5,712 bases of DNA from an uncultured Bacilli bacterium (GTDB lineage Bacteria > Bacillota_I > Bacilli_A > RF39 > UBA660): contig CANQHW010000078.1 of assembly GCA_947623855.1 (NCBI GenBank), positions 1 through 5,712 of the forward strand. The letters run 5' to 3'. Positions 4,796-5,712 of the stretch are shown here, piece by piece. Numbering within the stretch: the stretch's first letter is position 1; each line of letters begins with the position of its first letter. Below the pieces are notes generated by a model. That model did no database searches. It saw only the letters and a program-made list of their open reading frames with translations, and was not told where the DNA came from. The translations under genes were made by a program, and so were the position numbers.

Positions 4796-5625
4796 TTACT
4801 TAACTCCTTTAATATCGTTAGATAATTATCATAACGTGACTTTAATATTTTTCTATCTGCAACCGCTTTTTTTACTTCACAACCCTCTTCTTTAACATGT
4901 ATACAATCTAAAAACTTACACTTTAATTGAAACTCCGGATAAAAACTTTTAACTTCCTCTTTTTTAAGATCTAAATCTAAAGCACTAAAACCAGGAGTAT
5001 CAATAAAATAAATATTTTTTATGGGAATAATCTCACAATACCTTGTAGTATGCACTCCTCTATTCATCGCTTTTGATACTTCATTAGTCTTTAACTCTAA
5101 ACTACTATCTAATCGATTTAAAAGACTACTTTTTCCCACTCCACTTTGACCACATAAACTTACTGTCTTTCCTTTTAAATATCTTTTTAAACGCCATTTT
5201 TGTTTATTATAAAATACTTTAAATCCTATTTTTTCATAATATTTTTTAATCTTCAAAATCTTTCTTCTTTCCTCTTTATTAAGTAAATCTTTCTTTGTAA
5301 AACAAATAACCGGTTTAATATTATGACTTAATACCTGTAATAACATCTTATCTAATAAATAAGAAGAAAAACTTGGATTTTTTAAACTACTTACAATTAA
5401 ACAAACATCAATATTCGCTACAACCGGACGATTAGTATAATTAATTCTTGGTAATATTTCTTCAATCTGTTTTTTAGAAGTATCAATAATCACATTATCA
5501 CCCACAAAAGGAGTAAGACCCATAAACCGATGCTTACCCCTTGCGCTGGCCACTAAAACATCTTTATCCGTAGCTACCGTATATTGATTACTTACAATTT
5601 TAATAATCTTACCATTAGTTAGCAT
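4792..5625 (-). CDS. rsgA: Ribosome small-subunit-dependent GTPase RsgA
   Basis: Circularly permuted GTPase (also YjeQ/CpgA) that acts in late maturation of the 30S subunit. It has 277 residues, a little short of B. subtilis CpgA (298). The order is an N-terminal OB-fold (about 1-65), then the permuted G domain with G4 as TKKD (110-113), G1/P-loop GQSGVGKSS (159-167), G2 HTT (192-194), and G3 DTPG (209-212). A C-terminal zinc knuckle follows, with C236, C241, H243 and C249. The G4 motif is TKKD rather than NKxD, as often seen in this family. The start ATG at 5625 has AAGGAAG (plus-strand 5633-5640) 7 bases upstream and overlaps the end of the kinase gene by 7 bases. The gene ends with TGA, overlapping the start of rpe. 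It is probably translationally coupled to both neighbours. In B. subtilis the homologue also follows prkC and is linked to that kinase functionally. Confidence 0.96.
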   Translation of the reverse strand: MLTNGKIIKIVSNQYTVATDKDVLVASARGKHRFMGLTPFVGDNVIIDTSKKQIEEILPRINYTNRPVVANIDVCLIVSSLKNPSFSSYLLDKMLLQVLSHNIKPVICFTKKDLLNKEERRKILKIKKYYEKIGFKVFYNKQKWRLKRYLKGKTVSLCGQSGVGKSSLLNRLDSSLELKTNEVSKAMNRGVHTTRYCEIIPIKNIYFIDTPGFSALDLDLKKEEVKSFYPEFQLKCKFLDCIHVKEEGCEVKKAVADRKILKSRYDNYLTILKELSK

Positions 5626-5712
5626 GTGCCAGCTTCCTTACATTCTTCATCTGTAAAATCTGGTGCTTTAGCTACCCGTATTGTCAAAGTAGTTCCTGAC
5701 ACTATAGTATAT
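5619..5712 (-). CDS. prkC: C-terminus of a PASTA-domain Ser/Thr protein kinase (5' part outside window)
   Basis: Only the last 30 residues are visible, ending with TAA at 5621-5619. They read as the final beta-strand of a PASTA repeat, with VSGTTLTIRVAK near the start, followed by a short tail that ends in Cys. This type of ending (GTxLTIxVAK) is typical of extracellular PASTA modules in PrkC/StkP kinases. In that family a cytosolic kinase domain senses cell-wall fragments through outside PASTA repeats. The identification rests on this short stretch plus context: prkC directly precedes rsgA and rpe in B. subtilis. A penicillin-binding protein with PASTA repeats would give a similar tail but does not sit in this neighbourhood. 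It overlaps rsgA by 7 bases. Confidence 0.75.
   Translation of the reverse strand, partial: YTIVSGTTLTIRVAKAPDFTDEECKEAGTC

Noticed and set aside
1..5712. CRISPR array, tRNA, rRNA, insertion sequence or riboswitch
   Set aside because: No regularly spaced repeats, cloverleaf-like segments, transposase genes or long structured leaders were found. The leaders upstream of cca, the paralogues and rpmB are all too short for a riboswitch.

Overview
The window is a very AT-rich, gene-dense piece of a bacterial chromosome. It looks like a low-GC Firmicute close to the Mollicutes (an RF39- or Erysipelotrichia-like Bacilli lineage is my guess). Evidence for this is the presence of dnaD, strong Shine-Dalgarno sites of the AAGGAG type, and two gene blocks that are shortened versions of Bacillus subtilis neighbourhoods. 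Tryptophan is encoded by TGG, and rsgA ends with TGA inside an ATGA overlap with rpe. The standard bacterial code therefore fits better than the Mycoplasma/Spiroplasma code.

Layout. (1) Positions 1-174, plus strand: the lysine-rich C-terminal tail of an unidentified protein. It converges on (2) a minus-strand operon cca-dnaD-nth (2566 down to 252) with overlapping genes, ending in a bidirectional terminator that contains the nth stop codon. This operon covers tRNA 3'-end CCA addition, primosome assembly and base-excision repair. (3) Positions 2567-2661: a compact divergent control region whose two promoters have overlapping -35 boxes. (4) Plus strand, 2662-3898: two tandem genes of unknown function that are distant paralogues of each other. 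Each has its own strong promoter, and the two promoters share a 15-base identical stretch. (5) Positions 3980-4147, plus strand: rpmB (ribosomal protein L28), too short for a typical ORF cutoff. It converges on (6) a minus-strand operon, PASTA Ser/Thr kinase (only its C-terminus is in the window), rsgA and rpe. The shared bidirectional terminator again contains a stop codon, that of rpe.

The core genes are recognisable and mostly ordinary. The kinase-rsgA-rpe block facing rpmB matches the B. subtilis prkC-cpgA-rpe region, but thiN is missing between rpe and rpmB. The cca-dnaD-nth block looks like the B. subtilis papS...asnS-dnaD-nth region with everything between papS and dnaD removed. The accessory part is the tandem paralogue pair between the two core blocks: cysteine-free, soluble-looking, mostly helical proteins with a shared signature L-E-x-D-[LI]-A-x-L-E-[YF]-Y. 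I do not recognise their family, and they are the best candidates here for something undescribed.

No tRNA, rRNA, CRISPR array, insertion sequence or origin is visible. No gene-free stretch exceeds 300 bases.
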